In this document: piece by piece, positions 1 to 6,021 of the stretch
Position numbering within the stretch: position 1 is the first letter of the stretch
Layout: every line of letters starts with the position of its first letter
Assembly (NCBI GenBank): GCA_946479225.1
Contig: CAMLFI010000172.1
Location: 1-6,021, forward strand
Reading direction: 5' to 3'
DNA length: 6,021 bases
DNA from: an uncultured Mucilaginibacter sp.
Lineage (GTDB): Bacteria > Bacteroidota > Bacteroidia > Sphingobacteriales > Sphingobacteriaceae
Program-made: the position numbers and the translations under genes
The notes under the pieces: model-generated
Database searches by the model: none
Told to the model about the DNA's origin: nothing
The model's input: the letters and a program-made list of their open reading frames with translations, nothing else

Positions 1-1054
1 TCAGGAAGGTTATCATCCAGTTGAACAACATGGAGATCAAAAATATCATTATGATAAGTGTGTAATTACCCAGGTTGGTAAATAGCAGTGTAATTGCTAC
101 AGATAATATATTGATTGCAGCCAATATTATTGTAGTTTGTAAATGCGTATAGCCTAACTTTAACATACGGTGATGCATGTGGTTACGGTCTGCCGTGAAA
201 GGCGGTACGCCATTTATTATTCTTATAAAGAATATTCTTAGTGTATCAAATATTGGCCCAATTAATATGGCCACAGCTATAGCCGGAGCAGAAAAGATAA
301 GCGGAGACCCAGCCGTTGAAAATTTATTGCCCTCAATAAATTCAATAGCCATAATAACCGATATTAACCCAATAAATAACGACCCGGTATCACCCATAAA
401 AATTTCGGCCTTCGTGAGGTTAAAGCGTAAAAATCCGGCTATTGCCCCAATCATTATAATCGAAATAAGCGCTAAATGATATTGATGTGAGTAGATAAAC
501 AATGCAGCGAACGAAACATGGGTAACAATACCCGTTATTCCCGCTAATCCGTTTATCCCATCAATAAGGTTAAAGGCATTAATTATCATTATTATTACCA
601 ACACAGACAGTATACAGCTAATTGTGTAAGGCAGATCATATATACCTAAAACGCCGTACATACTGGTTAACCTAACGTCGCCCCAAATTATTAAAATTAA
701 AGCGGCAATTATTTGGATAACAAGTTTAGTGCTTGGATTTACGCCAGAAAGATCATCTTTAAGACCCATTACAAAAAGGATAATGGCTGCAGTAAGAATA
801 TATCCTACCGGAAATTTATTATCAACTACAGAACAAATAAGAGCTGCGGTAGCAAAGCTGATAAAAATGGCTACGCCTCCAAGACGAGGGATTCCGTGAT
901 CATGTTGCTTTCTAAAATGCCCGATATCATCATACAAATGCCGTGCGCGGGCTACATGTAATATTGATGGTATAACAGCCCAGGAAAAACCTATCGACAA
1001 TAAGAATATCAGAGTGAAATAAAGTACTTGATTATTGAGGAGGAGTTGAGCCAT
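1..1054 (-). CDS. wecA: WecA/MraY-family undecaprenyl-phosphate sugar-1-phosphate transferase (3' end outside window)
   Basis: This integral membrane enzyme would transfer a sugar-1-phosphate (in WecA, GlcNAc-1-P from UDP-GlcNAc) to undecaprenyl phosphate, the first step of lipid-linked polysaccharide synthesis at the inner membrane. The reverse-strand reading frame is open for 351 codons from the ATG at 1054-1052 to the window edge. Family motifs appear in order: a PRLGG stretch (residues 56-60), LKDD with the Asp pair D100/D101, NAFNLIDGINGLAG (159-172, D165), FMGDTGS (219-225, D222), and DRNHMHHR (289-296), the cytoplasmic His-rich loop. About ten hydrophobic segments alternate with these loops. 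Family members are usually about 350-380 residues, so little is missing. The start lacks a clear Shine-Dalgarno sequence. It lies 69 bp downstream of the GT2 gene on the same strand, so co-transcription is likely. The family is certain; the sugar substrate is not, and the symbol is used at family level only. Confidence 0.93.
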   Translation of the reverse strand, partial: MAQLLLNNQVLYFTLIFLLSIGFSWAVIPSILHVARARHLYDDIGHFRKQHDHGIPRLGGVAIFISFATAALICSVVDNKFPVGYILTAAIILFVMGLKDDLSGVNPSTKLVIQIIAALILIIWGDVRLTSMYGVLGIYDLPYTISCILSVLVIIMIINAFNLIDGINGLAGITGIVTHVSFAALFIYSHQYHLALISIIMIGAIAGFLRFNLTKAEIFMGDTGSLFIGLISVIMAIEFIEGNKFSTAGSPLIFSAPAIAVAILIGPIFDTLRIFFIRIINGVPPFTADRNHMHHRMLKLGYTHLQTTIILAAINILSVAITLLFTNLGNYTLIIMIFLISMLFNWMITFL

Positions 1055-1123
1055 AGAATATTTTGTAAGTGTTTATGCCAGATAATATTTTATTAACATT
1101 TTAACACGTATTTAAATTCGCTT

Positions 1124-1870
1124 TTAAAAATATTGCACTAACTTTCTTAATGGTTTAAATATTACACACACAAGGGGAAATAATACCCCATTTTTCCCCA
1201 TCGCTTTCCAATCAAACTTCCACGCCTTAATCCGGCTGTTTAAAGTTTCGTTGCTTGCTCCTCCAATATTCATTTTAACCATAACCTTGTTTAAAAAATG
1301 AACACGCAACTTATTCAGGAACATGAACCGTAACATCAGCTCATAATCAGCCGCCGTTCCGAACCCGAGATCGTAATATCCTAATTGATTAAAAATCAGT
1401 CTATTGCAATAAAAAGTGGGATGGGGTACCATCCATCCCCAGTTAAAAGAACTAACTTTATAGCTTCCTGATTGCCACCTACGTATTACCGTTCCATCGG
1501 GTTTTACGTATTCCAGGTTTCCGTATAAAGCGTCAATTTCATTATTTGTAAATGCCTCAGCCACTTCACTTAACACCCTTGTATCGGCAAAACAATCGTC
1601 GGCATTTAATAGGCCAACTATATCACCGGTTGCAATTTTAATGCCCTTGTTCATGGCATCGTATATCCCCTTGTCCGGCTCAGATACAGAATAGGCAATT
1701 CCGTGCCGATAACTGTTTATTATGCTGAGTGTGCCGTCGGTTGATTGACCATCAATCACTATATATTCCACATTGGCATAATCTTGGGATAAAACGGATT
1801 CTATACAGCGTTTTATGGTGCTTTCCGCATTGCGGGTAACCGTTATAAGAGAAATTTTTGGAGTCTGCAC
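1124..1870 (-). CDS. Family 2 glycosyltransferase (GT-A fold), GTG start
   Basis: This 248-residue protein is probably a cytoplasmic glycosyltransferase that adds a sugar from a nucleotide-sugar donor to the lipid-linked repeat unit. The N-terminus has the GT2 opening strand ISLITVTRNAESTIKRCIES (residues 6-25), then YIVIDGQSTDGT (36-47), SEPDKGIYDAMNKG (63-76), and the metal-binding DXD-type motif NADD (89-92). MVPHPTFY (147-154) and AADYELMLR (173-181) are typical of the acceptor-side half, with D175 or E177 as candidate catalytic base. Length is normal for a single-domain GT2. The start codon is GTG at 1870-1868. An in-frame TAA lies only two codons upstream (1876-1874), and the next Met is residue 73, after essential motifs, so this start is effectively forced. 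There is no Shine-Dalgarno sequence. The next gene on the strand is the WecA-like transferase. Donor and acceptor sugars cannot be read from the sequence. Confidence 0.93.
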   Translation of the reverse strand: MQTPKISLITVTRNAESTIKRCIESVLSQDYANVEYIVIDGQSTDGTLSIINSYRHGIAYSVSEPDKGIYDAMNKGIKIATGDIVGLLNADDCFADTRVLSEVAEAFTNNEIDALYGNLEYVKPDGTVIRRWQSGSYKVSSFNWGWMVPHPTFYCNRLIFNQLGYYDLGFGTAADYELMLRFMFLNKLRVHFLNKVMVKMNIGGASNETLNSRIKAWKFDWKAMGKNGVLFPLVCVIFKPLRKLVQYF

Positions 1871-1932
1871 TTCTTAAAAAAATACGCTTAGTTATAGATG
1901 CAATTATGTAGTTTTGAATTTACCGTTAACAC
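1871..1932. promoter_or_regulatory. Divergent intergenic region of the two polysaccharide gene sets
   Basis: This 62-bp AT-rich gap separates the start of the minus-strand GT2 gene from the start of the plus-strand wza-like gene, so it should carry the promoters for both directions unless the minus-strand genes are served from elsewhere. It holds a plus-strand TAnnTTTG element and the left part of an inverted repeat at the wza start, both listed separately. It is too short for the long leader that precedes UpxY-controlled capsule operons in Bacteroides. Confidence 0.6.
1888..1916 (+). promoter_or_regulatory. Putative Bacteroidota-type promoter for wza-wzc-upxY
   Basis: TAGTTTTG at 1909-1916 matches the Bacteroidota -7 consensus TAnnTTTG exactly. 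The -33 position has only a weak TTAG (1888-1891), 17 bases upstream. Transcription would start near 1920-1923, leaving a leader of roughly ten bases before the ATG at 1933. The match is to a short consensus in AT-rich DNA, so it is a candidate only, supported by its position. Confidence 0.4.
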
Positions 1933-1939
1933 ATGTTAA
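1926..1939. repeat. Perfect 6-bp inverted repeat overlapping the wza start codon
   Basis: TTAACA (1926-1931) and TGTTAA (1934-1939) form a perfect inverted repeat with a 2-base spacer, and the wza ATG (1933-1935) lies inside it. Position and symmetry would suit a small operator just downstream of the candidate promoter. The arms are AT-rich and short, so chance is possible. The arm sequence TTAACA also occurs twice as a direct repeat at 1093-1106, between the two minus-strand genes. Confidence 0.25.
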
Positions 1940-2745
1940 ATATTAAGCAAAACCTTTTGTTACTTATCCGTTTGTCTTTCTTTGTTTGTGTTGCAACCGG
2001 GCTATTCTTTTCATCATGCTCCTACAAACAAAATCAATTACTTTTTGAGCAATCAAACGTCATTCCTGACAGTATCTATAAAAAAATTCGTGCCAACGTT
2101 AGCAATTACCGTATTAAGCCCCAGGATATTCTGCAGATAAGAAATGTACAGGAGAGCAAGAACCTTATAGACCTTACTGCCGGAAACGGCGTTGCAAGCA
2201 CCCAGGCCACCGCTATGCAACAAGGAGAAACCTATGAGGTTGATGATGATGGCACCATTGCCCTAACGGGATTGGGGCGTATAAAAATAAGTGGGCTTAC
2301 GCGTATAGAAGCAAGGAAATATATTGAAGACCTTTATACCAAAAAATATCTTAACGAAGCGCTTTTTGATGTTAAACTGATGAATTTGAAGGTAACGGTT
2401 TTTGGAGAGGTTAAAGCCCCCGGTAATTATTTACTGACAAAAGACAATACCAAATTGATTGATATATTGGGCGAAGCAGGTGGTTTAACCGATAGAGCCA
2501 ATGAGCAAAACATACAAATTATTCGCGGCGAAGAACAAAAGCCGGATGTTACCATTGTTAATCTTAGAGAAATAAAAACACTTTATGATAGCAAGACAAT
2601 TTTGACAAATAACGATATTATATACGTGGCACAAAATGTACCTGCAATACGGGCGCAAAAAGTTCAAAATCTTTCAACCATTGCGCAACCCGCCCTGCTG
2701 TTAATTAACACCGTATTGATAATATTTACTATTGCACGGCGATAA
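1933..2745 (+). CDS. wza: Wza-type polysaccharide export outer-membrane lipoprotein
   Basis: This 270-residue protein is the likely outer-membrane component of a Wzx/Wzy-type export machine, working with the Wzc-like protein encoded next. It starts with a lipoprotein signal peptide: basic residues, a hydrophobic stretch (about 8-26), and lipobox FFSSC, making Cys29 the lipidated residue. The Poly_export domain spans about residues 56-150, opening with YRIKPQDILQI and containing the DDDGTIALTGLGRI segment. One SLBB domain follows (about 152-203, with VFGEVKAPGNYLL and LGEAGGLTDRA). A C-terminal hydrophobic stretch (253-267) ends in ARR and could be a membrane segment. It is much shorter than E. 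coli Wza (about 380 residues) because it has one SLBB domain, which is usual in Bacteroidota. The TAA stop shares one base with the wzc ATG (TAATG), which suggests translational coupling. Confidence 0.93.
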   Translation: MLNIKQNLLLLIRLSFFVCVATGLFFSSCSYKQNQLLFEQSNVIPDSIYKKIRANVSNYRIKPQDILQIRNVQESKNLIDLTAGNGVASTQATAMQQGETYEVDDDGTIALTGLGRIKISGLTRIEARKYIEDLYTKKYLNEALFDVKLMNLKVTVFGEVKAPGNYLLTKDNTKLIDILGEAGGLTDRANEQNIQIIRGEEQKPDVTIVNLREIKTLYDSKTILTNNDIIYVAQNVPAIRAQKVQNLSTIAQPALLLINTVLIIFTIARR

Positions 2746-5174
2746 TGGAAGATAGAGACAAGATACAGCAGAAACTACCTCACCAGGAGCTGGACTATTT
2801 TAAGATACTGAGGATATTAACAAGCCGGTGGTATTGGATAGCAGGATCAATAGTGGTTTTTCTGATAGCAGCATATGTTTATTTATGGTACACGCCAAAA
2901 ACGTTTGCTACCGTTGCGACAATGAAGTTTGACGAAAAAAAATCAGAAATATCTGATCTGGTGAGCGTTATAAACAATAGCGATAAAGGGCCATCAAGGA
3001 TACAAAGCGAATTGTTTGTACTACAGAGTAGTAACTTGTTAGTTAAGGCTATAAAAGACATAGATTATCGCGTAAGCTTTTACTTAGAGGGCCGTGTTCG
3101 CACCAGGGAGTTGTATCCCCATAAACCGTTAAACGTTACATTACTAAAATTGGACAGTGCCGAGTTTTATACCGGCCTTATTACTTTTAAAGCTGTAGAT
3201 AAGAACTCTTTTACCATATCATACAACGAGGGTATCATAGTAAAACAACAAAAATGCCTTTATTACAACCCTGTAATCATAGGCAAAACCATTTTTGCGA
3301 TAGCCCCAACTGCCGAAATAAACCACACCTCTGTTTATCTTTTTAGATTTAATACTCCTGAAAGCCTTATGGGTAGGGTGCGGGGTGGTTTTCATGCCGG
3401 TGAAACTGCTAAAAACTCTAATATTATTAGTTTCCAGCAAACAGATTCAAATGCTGATTTTGCTGCCGACATACTGAATGCTATTATGAAAGAGTATTTA
3501 AAGTATGATCGTGAACATAAAACGGAATCGGCAACGCAAATGATCCTGTTTATTAACAATCAGCTGGATACTTTGAGGGGGCGTGTTAAAGGATCGGAAG
3601 GATCAATAGAAAACTTCAAGCAAAATTCAAAAATACTGGACGTTAACAGCGCTTCTGCAATTGAAATTGCTAAAGTGACAGAACTTGAATCACAACGTTC
3701 TCTATTAAGAATTCAGCTGATAGCCGTCAATCAGCTCAAACAGCAGGTTGAGCAGGAGAAAAATAACGTAACCATCAACTTTAATTTTGAAGGCAACATT
3801 GATCCCTTGCTGATTGGTTTGGTAAGTAACCTAAACGGTTTAATTGCCGAAAGGCAAAGTTTGTTGAAAAAATACAACAATTCGGCGCCGCAAATACAAA
3901 CCATCAATCAGCAAATATTGCAGGTAAAAAATAATGCCTACCAGAACATAAGCGGAACCGCCCTACGCATTCAAAAAAACATTGAATATATTGACAATCA
4001 GCTTTCGGGCATAAATCAACGTATTGATAAGCTACCGGTGGCAGAAAGAAATTTAGTTAGCCTTAAGCGCGATTTTGAGATCAACGAGAAAGTGTATTCA
4101 TTTTTATCAGAGAAAAAATTAGAAGCCCAGATAAGTCGCTCAGCTATACTGCCGGGTGCCAGTATAATTGAACCCGCGCAACCTAACTATGCTCCGATTT
4201 CACCCAACGAAAATGGTGTAAAAAATGAAGCAGTTATTTACGGGCTCCTTTTGGGTTTAGGTACAATTATCCTGATCAGGATCTTAAATCCTTATATCTA
4301 TGACAAGGAAACCATAGAAAGCCTTACAACAATACCAATAATTGGAGTTATCAGGAAGTATCCGAATCAATTGGATGAGGAGGGATCAAAAATACTGGTG
4401 CTCAACAAACCTAAGTCCATTTTTGCTGAGTCTGTACGCTCTGTGCGTGCTAATCTTAATTTTTTAGCCGCCGAAAAGAAAAGCAAGGTTATTTGCGTAA
4501 CGTCAGAAATTGCGGGCGAAGGAAAATCATTTGTTGCAGCTAATTTATCCAGCACGCTGGCCCTTATTGATAAAAAAGTGGTGATTATTGCTGCGGATCT
4601 GAGACGCTCAAAACTGCACAAGACTTTCAATATGACAAACGAAGTAGGTTTGAGCAATTATCTTATTAATCAAAAAACACTTGATGAGATAATAACGCCC
4701 ACAGAGCAGGAAAATATGGATTTTATATCTTCAGGCCCTGTTCCGCCTAACCCATCTGAACTTTTGCACACAAAAAAAATGGCAGAATTGGTAGATGAAT
4801 TACGTAACAGGTATGACATAATTCTTATTGATACCGCCCCCGTGGGCCTGGTTTCTGATGCTATACCGTTGGTAAGATTAAGCGATATAAATGTTTTTGT
4901 GATACGTTCAGGCAAATCAAAATATTACGCTGCAACAATACCTCAAAAAATAGCCAGCGAGTATCATTTAGATAATACGGTCATAGTGCTTAATGCCTTT
5001 AAAGAAGATATTTTGCACTCCAGGTATTATACCACAAAATTCACCGGCGAAGGTTACAACAGTCGCTACTATTATTATTCCGATTATTCCGGATATGAAA
5101 GTCAGGGATATTATGTTGACGATGAGGATAAAAAGCGATGGTGGAAAATTGGAAGCTGGTTTAAATCAAACTAA
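2745..5174 (+). CDS. wzc: Wzc-type polysaccharide co-polymerase fused to BY-type tyrosine kinase
   Basis: This 809-residue inner-membrane protein would control chain length and export by cycles of autophosphorylation. It has a Wzz-type N-terminus with a first membrane helix (about 29-49), a large periplasmic region with predicted coiled coils (about 265-465), a GNVR-like segment (about 425-480) and a Pro-rich stretch (480-489) before the second helix (about 495-513). The cytoplasmic kinase follows: ExxRxxR oligomerisation motif (E562, R565, R568), Walker A in TSEIAGEGKS (586-595, K594), Walker A' in VVIIAADLRR (612-621), PPNPSELL (667-674) and Walker B in IILIDTAP (692-699, D696). The tail has 11 tyrosines between 761 and 790. 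The usual first Asp of Walker A' is Ala616, while D618 is kept. Kinase and co-polymerase are fused, as in proteobacterial Wzc. It overlaps wza by one base. No phosphatase gene is visible in the window. Confidence 0.95.
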   Translation: MEDRDKIQQKLPHQELDYFKILRILTSRWYWIAGSIVVFLIAAYVYLWYTPKTFATVATMKFDEKKSEISDLVSVINNSDKGPSRIQSELFVLQSSNLLVKAIKDIDYRVSFYLEGRVRTRELYPHKPLNVTLLKLDSAEFYTGLITFKAVDKNSFTISYNEGIIVKQQKCLYYNPVIIGKTIFAIAPTAEINHTSVYLFRFNTPESLMGRVRGGFHAGETAKNSNIISFQQTDSNADFAADILNAIMKEYLKYDREHKTESATQMILFINNQLDTLRGRVKGSEGSIENFKQNSKILDVNSASAIEIAKVTELESQRSLLRIQLIAVNQLKQQVEQEKNNVTINFNFEGNIDPLLIGLVSNLNGLIAERQSLLKKYNNSAPQIQTINQQILQVKNNAYQNISGTALRIQKNIEYIDNQLSGINQRIDKLPVAERNLVSLKRDFEINEKVYSFLSEKKLEAQISRSAILPGASIIEPAQPNYAPISPNENGVKNEAVIYGLLLGLGTIILIRILNPYIYDKETIESLTTIPIIGVIRKYPNQLDEEGSKILVLNKPKSIFAESVRSVRANLNFLAAEKKSKVICVTSEIAGEGKSFVAANLSSTLALIDKKVVIIAADLRRSKLHKTFNMTNEVGLSNYLINQKTLDEIITPTEQENMDFISSGPVPPNPSELLHTKKMAELVDELRNRYDIILIDTAPVGLVSDAIPLVRLSDINVFVIRSGKSKYYAATIPQKIASEYHLDNTVIVLNAFKEDILHSRYYTTKFTGEGYNSRYYYYSDYSGYESQGYYVDDEDKKRWWKIGSWFKSN
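5074..5091 (+). repeat. Tandem 9-bp duplication in the tyrosine-tail coding region of wzc
   Basis: ATTATTCCG is present twice in perfect tandem (5074-5082 and 5083-5091). In the wzc frame it yields the consecutive units Tyr-Ser-Asp (778-780) and Tyr-Ser-Gly (781-783). Because the unit is three codons long, slippage would add or remove a tyrosine without breaking the frame. Confidence 0.7.
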
Positions 5175-5185
5175 GCTGCTGCCTA

Positions 5186-5701
5186 ATGACCCAACCATTA
5201 AACACAGGTGTGCGCAAGTGGTATCCGGTATGTACAATGCCGCGTGCTGAAAAGAAAGCTTATCAGGCATTGATCAATAAGGGCTTACAGGCCTACCTGC
5301 CGTTGCATCGCCAGCAAAAACAATGGAGCGACAGAAAAAAATGGGTAGAAGAACCTTTGATCAAATCGTACCTTTTTGTTAATATTAATGAACACGAAAA
5401 AACAGAGGTATTGATGACGAAAGGTATTTCGCGGTTCATTTATTTTTCAGACAAAATAGCCAGCATGCCTGATCGACAGATCAATGACCTTAAACTTTTA
5501 CTTGCGAGTTCGTTTGAGTTAGAAATTACTCAGGAAGACCTGCAACCGGGAGAAAAAGTTGTAATTAAGGCGGGCGCGTTGAAAGGGCTGACAGGCGAAA
5601 TTTTGTCATACCGGTCGCAAAAGCAATTGGCGCTACGGCTTGAAAATCTGGGCTGCTCTATTATTGTTAATGTTGCGGCAGAGTTGATAGATAGATTATA
5701 A
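5186..5701 (+). CDS. upxY: UpxY/RfaH-like NusG-family transcription antiterminator
   Basis: This 171-residue NusG paralogue would bind RNA polymerase and help it traverse the long polysaccharide operon. The N-terminal NGN domain covers about residues 9-105: WYPVCTMPRAEKKAYQAL (12-29), QAYLPLHRQQKQWSDRKK (35-52) and EEPLIKSYLFV (55-65) follow the NusG pattern of a first strand, an Arg-Lys-rich loop and the PLFPGY-like strand. A KOW domain follows at about 119-171 (LQPGEKVVIKAGALKGLTGEI). Length fits the UpxY group. The ATG at 5186 is chosen because the only close alternative, Met18 (5237), would remove the first NGN strand. It lies 11 bp after wzc with no Shine-Dalgarno sequence, so it is probably in the same transcript. 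In Bacteroides capsule loci upxY is usually first and followed by upxZ; here it follows wza-wzc, and an asnB-type gene comes next. The UpxY subgroup rather than another specialised NusG is inferred. Confidence 0.9.
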   Translation: MTQPLNTGVRKWYPVCTMPRAEKKAYQALINKGLQAYLPLHRQQKQWSDRKKWVEEPLIKSYLFVNINEHEKTEVLMTKGISRFIYFSDKIASMPDRQINDLKLLLASSFELEITQEDLQPGEKVVIKAGALKGLTGEILSYRSQKQLALRLENLGCSIIVNVAAELIDRL

Positions 5702-5755
5702 GAGATAAAACGGCTATATTAAGGCTATTCCATCTTTTATACACTTAATAAAATA

Positions 5756-5786
5756 TTGATAGTTAATAAGTTAAATTTTACGATTG
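5756..5786 (+). promoter_or_regulatory. Candidate promoter in the upxY-asnB gap
   Basis: TTG at 5756-5758 and TACGATTG at 5779-5786 are 20 bases apart and match the Bacteroidota pattern TTG-N(about 20)-TAnnTTTG with one mismatch in the -7 box. Transcription would start near 5790-5793, about 30 bases before the asnB-like ATG. It may let asnB and later genes be expressed apart from wza-wzc. No hairpin-plus-U-tract terminator is visible in the 121-bp gap (5702-5822), so read-through from upxY remains possible. A GGCTAT direct repeat (5712-5717, 5723-5728) is also present, with no clear meaning. Confidence 0.3.
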
Positions 5787-5822
5787 TGACTTACGGGGCG
5801 AAGCTGTGTACAAACCACAACT

Positions 5823-6021
5823 ATGTGTAGAATAGCAGGAATAGTTAATAAAAATTTGAATGAGGCAGACAGCCTGCAAAGGGTGAAAACCATGTGCAGT
5901 GCCTTGCAGCACGGTGGCCCGGATGATGAGGGTATATTTGTAGCCGAAAACGGATTGTTATTTGGTCATCGCAGGCTTTCAATAATTGATCTGAGCAATA
6001 ACGGCCACCAGCCTATGGCTG
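5823..6021 (+). CDS. asnB: AsnB-type glutamine-hydrolysing amidotransferase, N-terminal part (3' end outside window)
   Basis: Only the first 66 codons are present. They encode the start of a class II glutamine amidotransferase domain of the asparagine synthetase B family: MCRIAGI, where Cys2 becomes the N-terminal nucleophile after Met removal, then GGPDDEG (31-37) and FGHRRLSIIDLS (47-58), which contains the conserved Arg of the glutamine site, then GHQPM (61-65). The ammonia would go to an ATP-activated carboxylate in a C-terminal synthetase domain outside the window. In polysaccharide loci such proteins are often proposed to amidate uronic acids, so free asparagine synthesis need not be the role. 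Two residues differ from the usual pattern: Arg3 where Gly or Ser is common, and Gly31 where HRGPD normally has Arg. It begins 121 bp after upxY with no Shine-Dalgarno sequence. Confidence 0.9.
   Translation, partial: MCRIAGIVNKNLNEADSLQRVKTMCSALQHGGPDDEGIFVAENGLLFGHRRLSIIDLSNNGHQPMA

Noticed and set aside
201..208. GGCGGTAC resembling the RfaH ops element GGCGGTAG
   Set aside because: It differs in the last core base, lies inside the WecA-like coding sequence on the non-coding strand, and is not in a leader of any gene seen here.
177..961. Plus-strand open frames of 100 and 82 codons at 177-479 and 713-961
   Set aside because: They lie opposite the WecA-like gene, whose reverse frame carries all family motifs; their products have no recognisable domain and look like antisense shadows.
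2485..4915. Several minus-strand open frames of 60-96 codons opposite wza and wzc
   Set aside because: All overlap well-supported plus-strand genes and show no domain, start signal or plausible context of their own.
4993..5250. Plus-strand 85-codon open frame spanning the wzc-upxY junction
   Set aside because: It is out of frame with both wzc and upxY, which have clear motifs through this stretch, and its product resembles nothing known.
5784..5820. Possible hairpin TTGTG/CACAA before asnB
   Set aside because: The arms are only 5 bp with a loop of about 27 bases and no following T-run; not convincing as a terminator or riboswitch.

Overview
The window looks like part of an exopolysaccharide or capsule locus of a Bacteroidota bacterium, possibly Sphingobacteriaceae-like (genus not determinable here). 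Signs of this are moderately AT-rich DNA, start codons without clear Shine-Dalgarno sequences, a TAnnTTTG-type promoter element, a short Wza-type lipoprotein, a Wzz-kinase fusion with a tyrosine-rich tail, and a UpxY-type NusG paralogue. All four complete genes and both edge-truncated genes have recognisable families.

Layout: two minus-strand genes fill the left third. A family 2 glycosyltransferase (1124-1870, GTG start) lies upstream of a WecA/MraY-family polyprenyl-phosphate sugar-1-phosphate transferase (1-1054, running off the left edge). A 62-bp divergent intergenic region (1871-1932) separates them from a plus-strand series: wza-like export lipoprotein (1933-2745), wzc-like co-polymerase/BY-kinase (2745-5174, overlapping wza by one base), upxY-like antiterminator (5186-5701, 11-bp gap), then after 121 bp the start of an asnB-type glutamine amidotransferase (5823 to the right edge).

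How the genes fit together: the WecA-like enzyme would start the repeat unit on undecaprenyl phosphate, and the GT2 enzyme would add a later sugar. The Wzc-like protein would control polymerisation and export through tyrosine phosphorylation, and the Wza-like lipoprotein would form the outer-membrane export channel. The UpxY-like protein would help RNA polymerase read through the long operon. The AsnB-like protein may amidate a uronic-acid sugar or a precursor. This is inference from families and gene order.

I found no RNA gene, CRISPR array, insertion sequence or convincing intrinsic terminator. I found no clearly undescribed system. The points most worth a second look are the position of upxY after wza-wzc, the altered Walker A' motif and tandemly repeated tyrosine tail of the kinase, and the unusual N-terminal residues of the AsnB-like protein.
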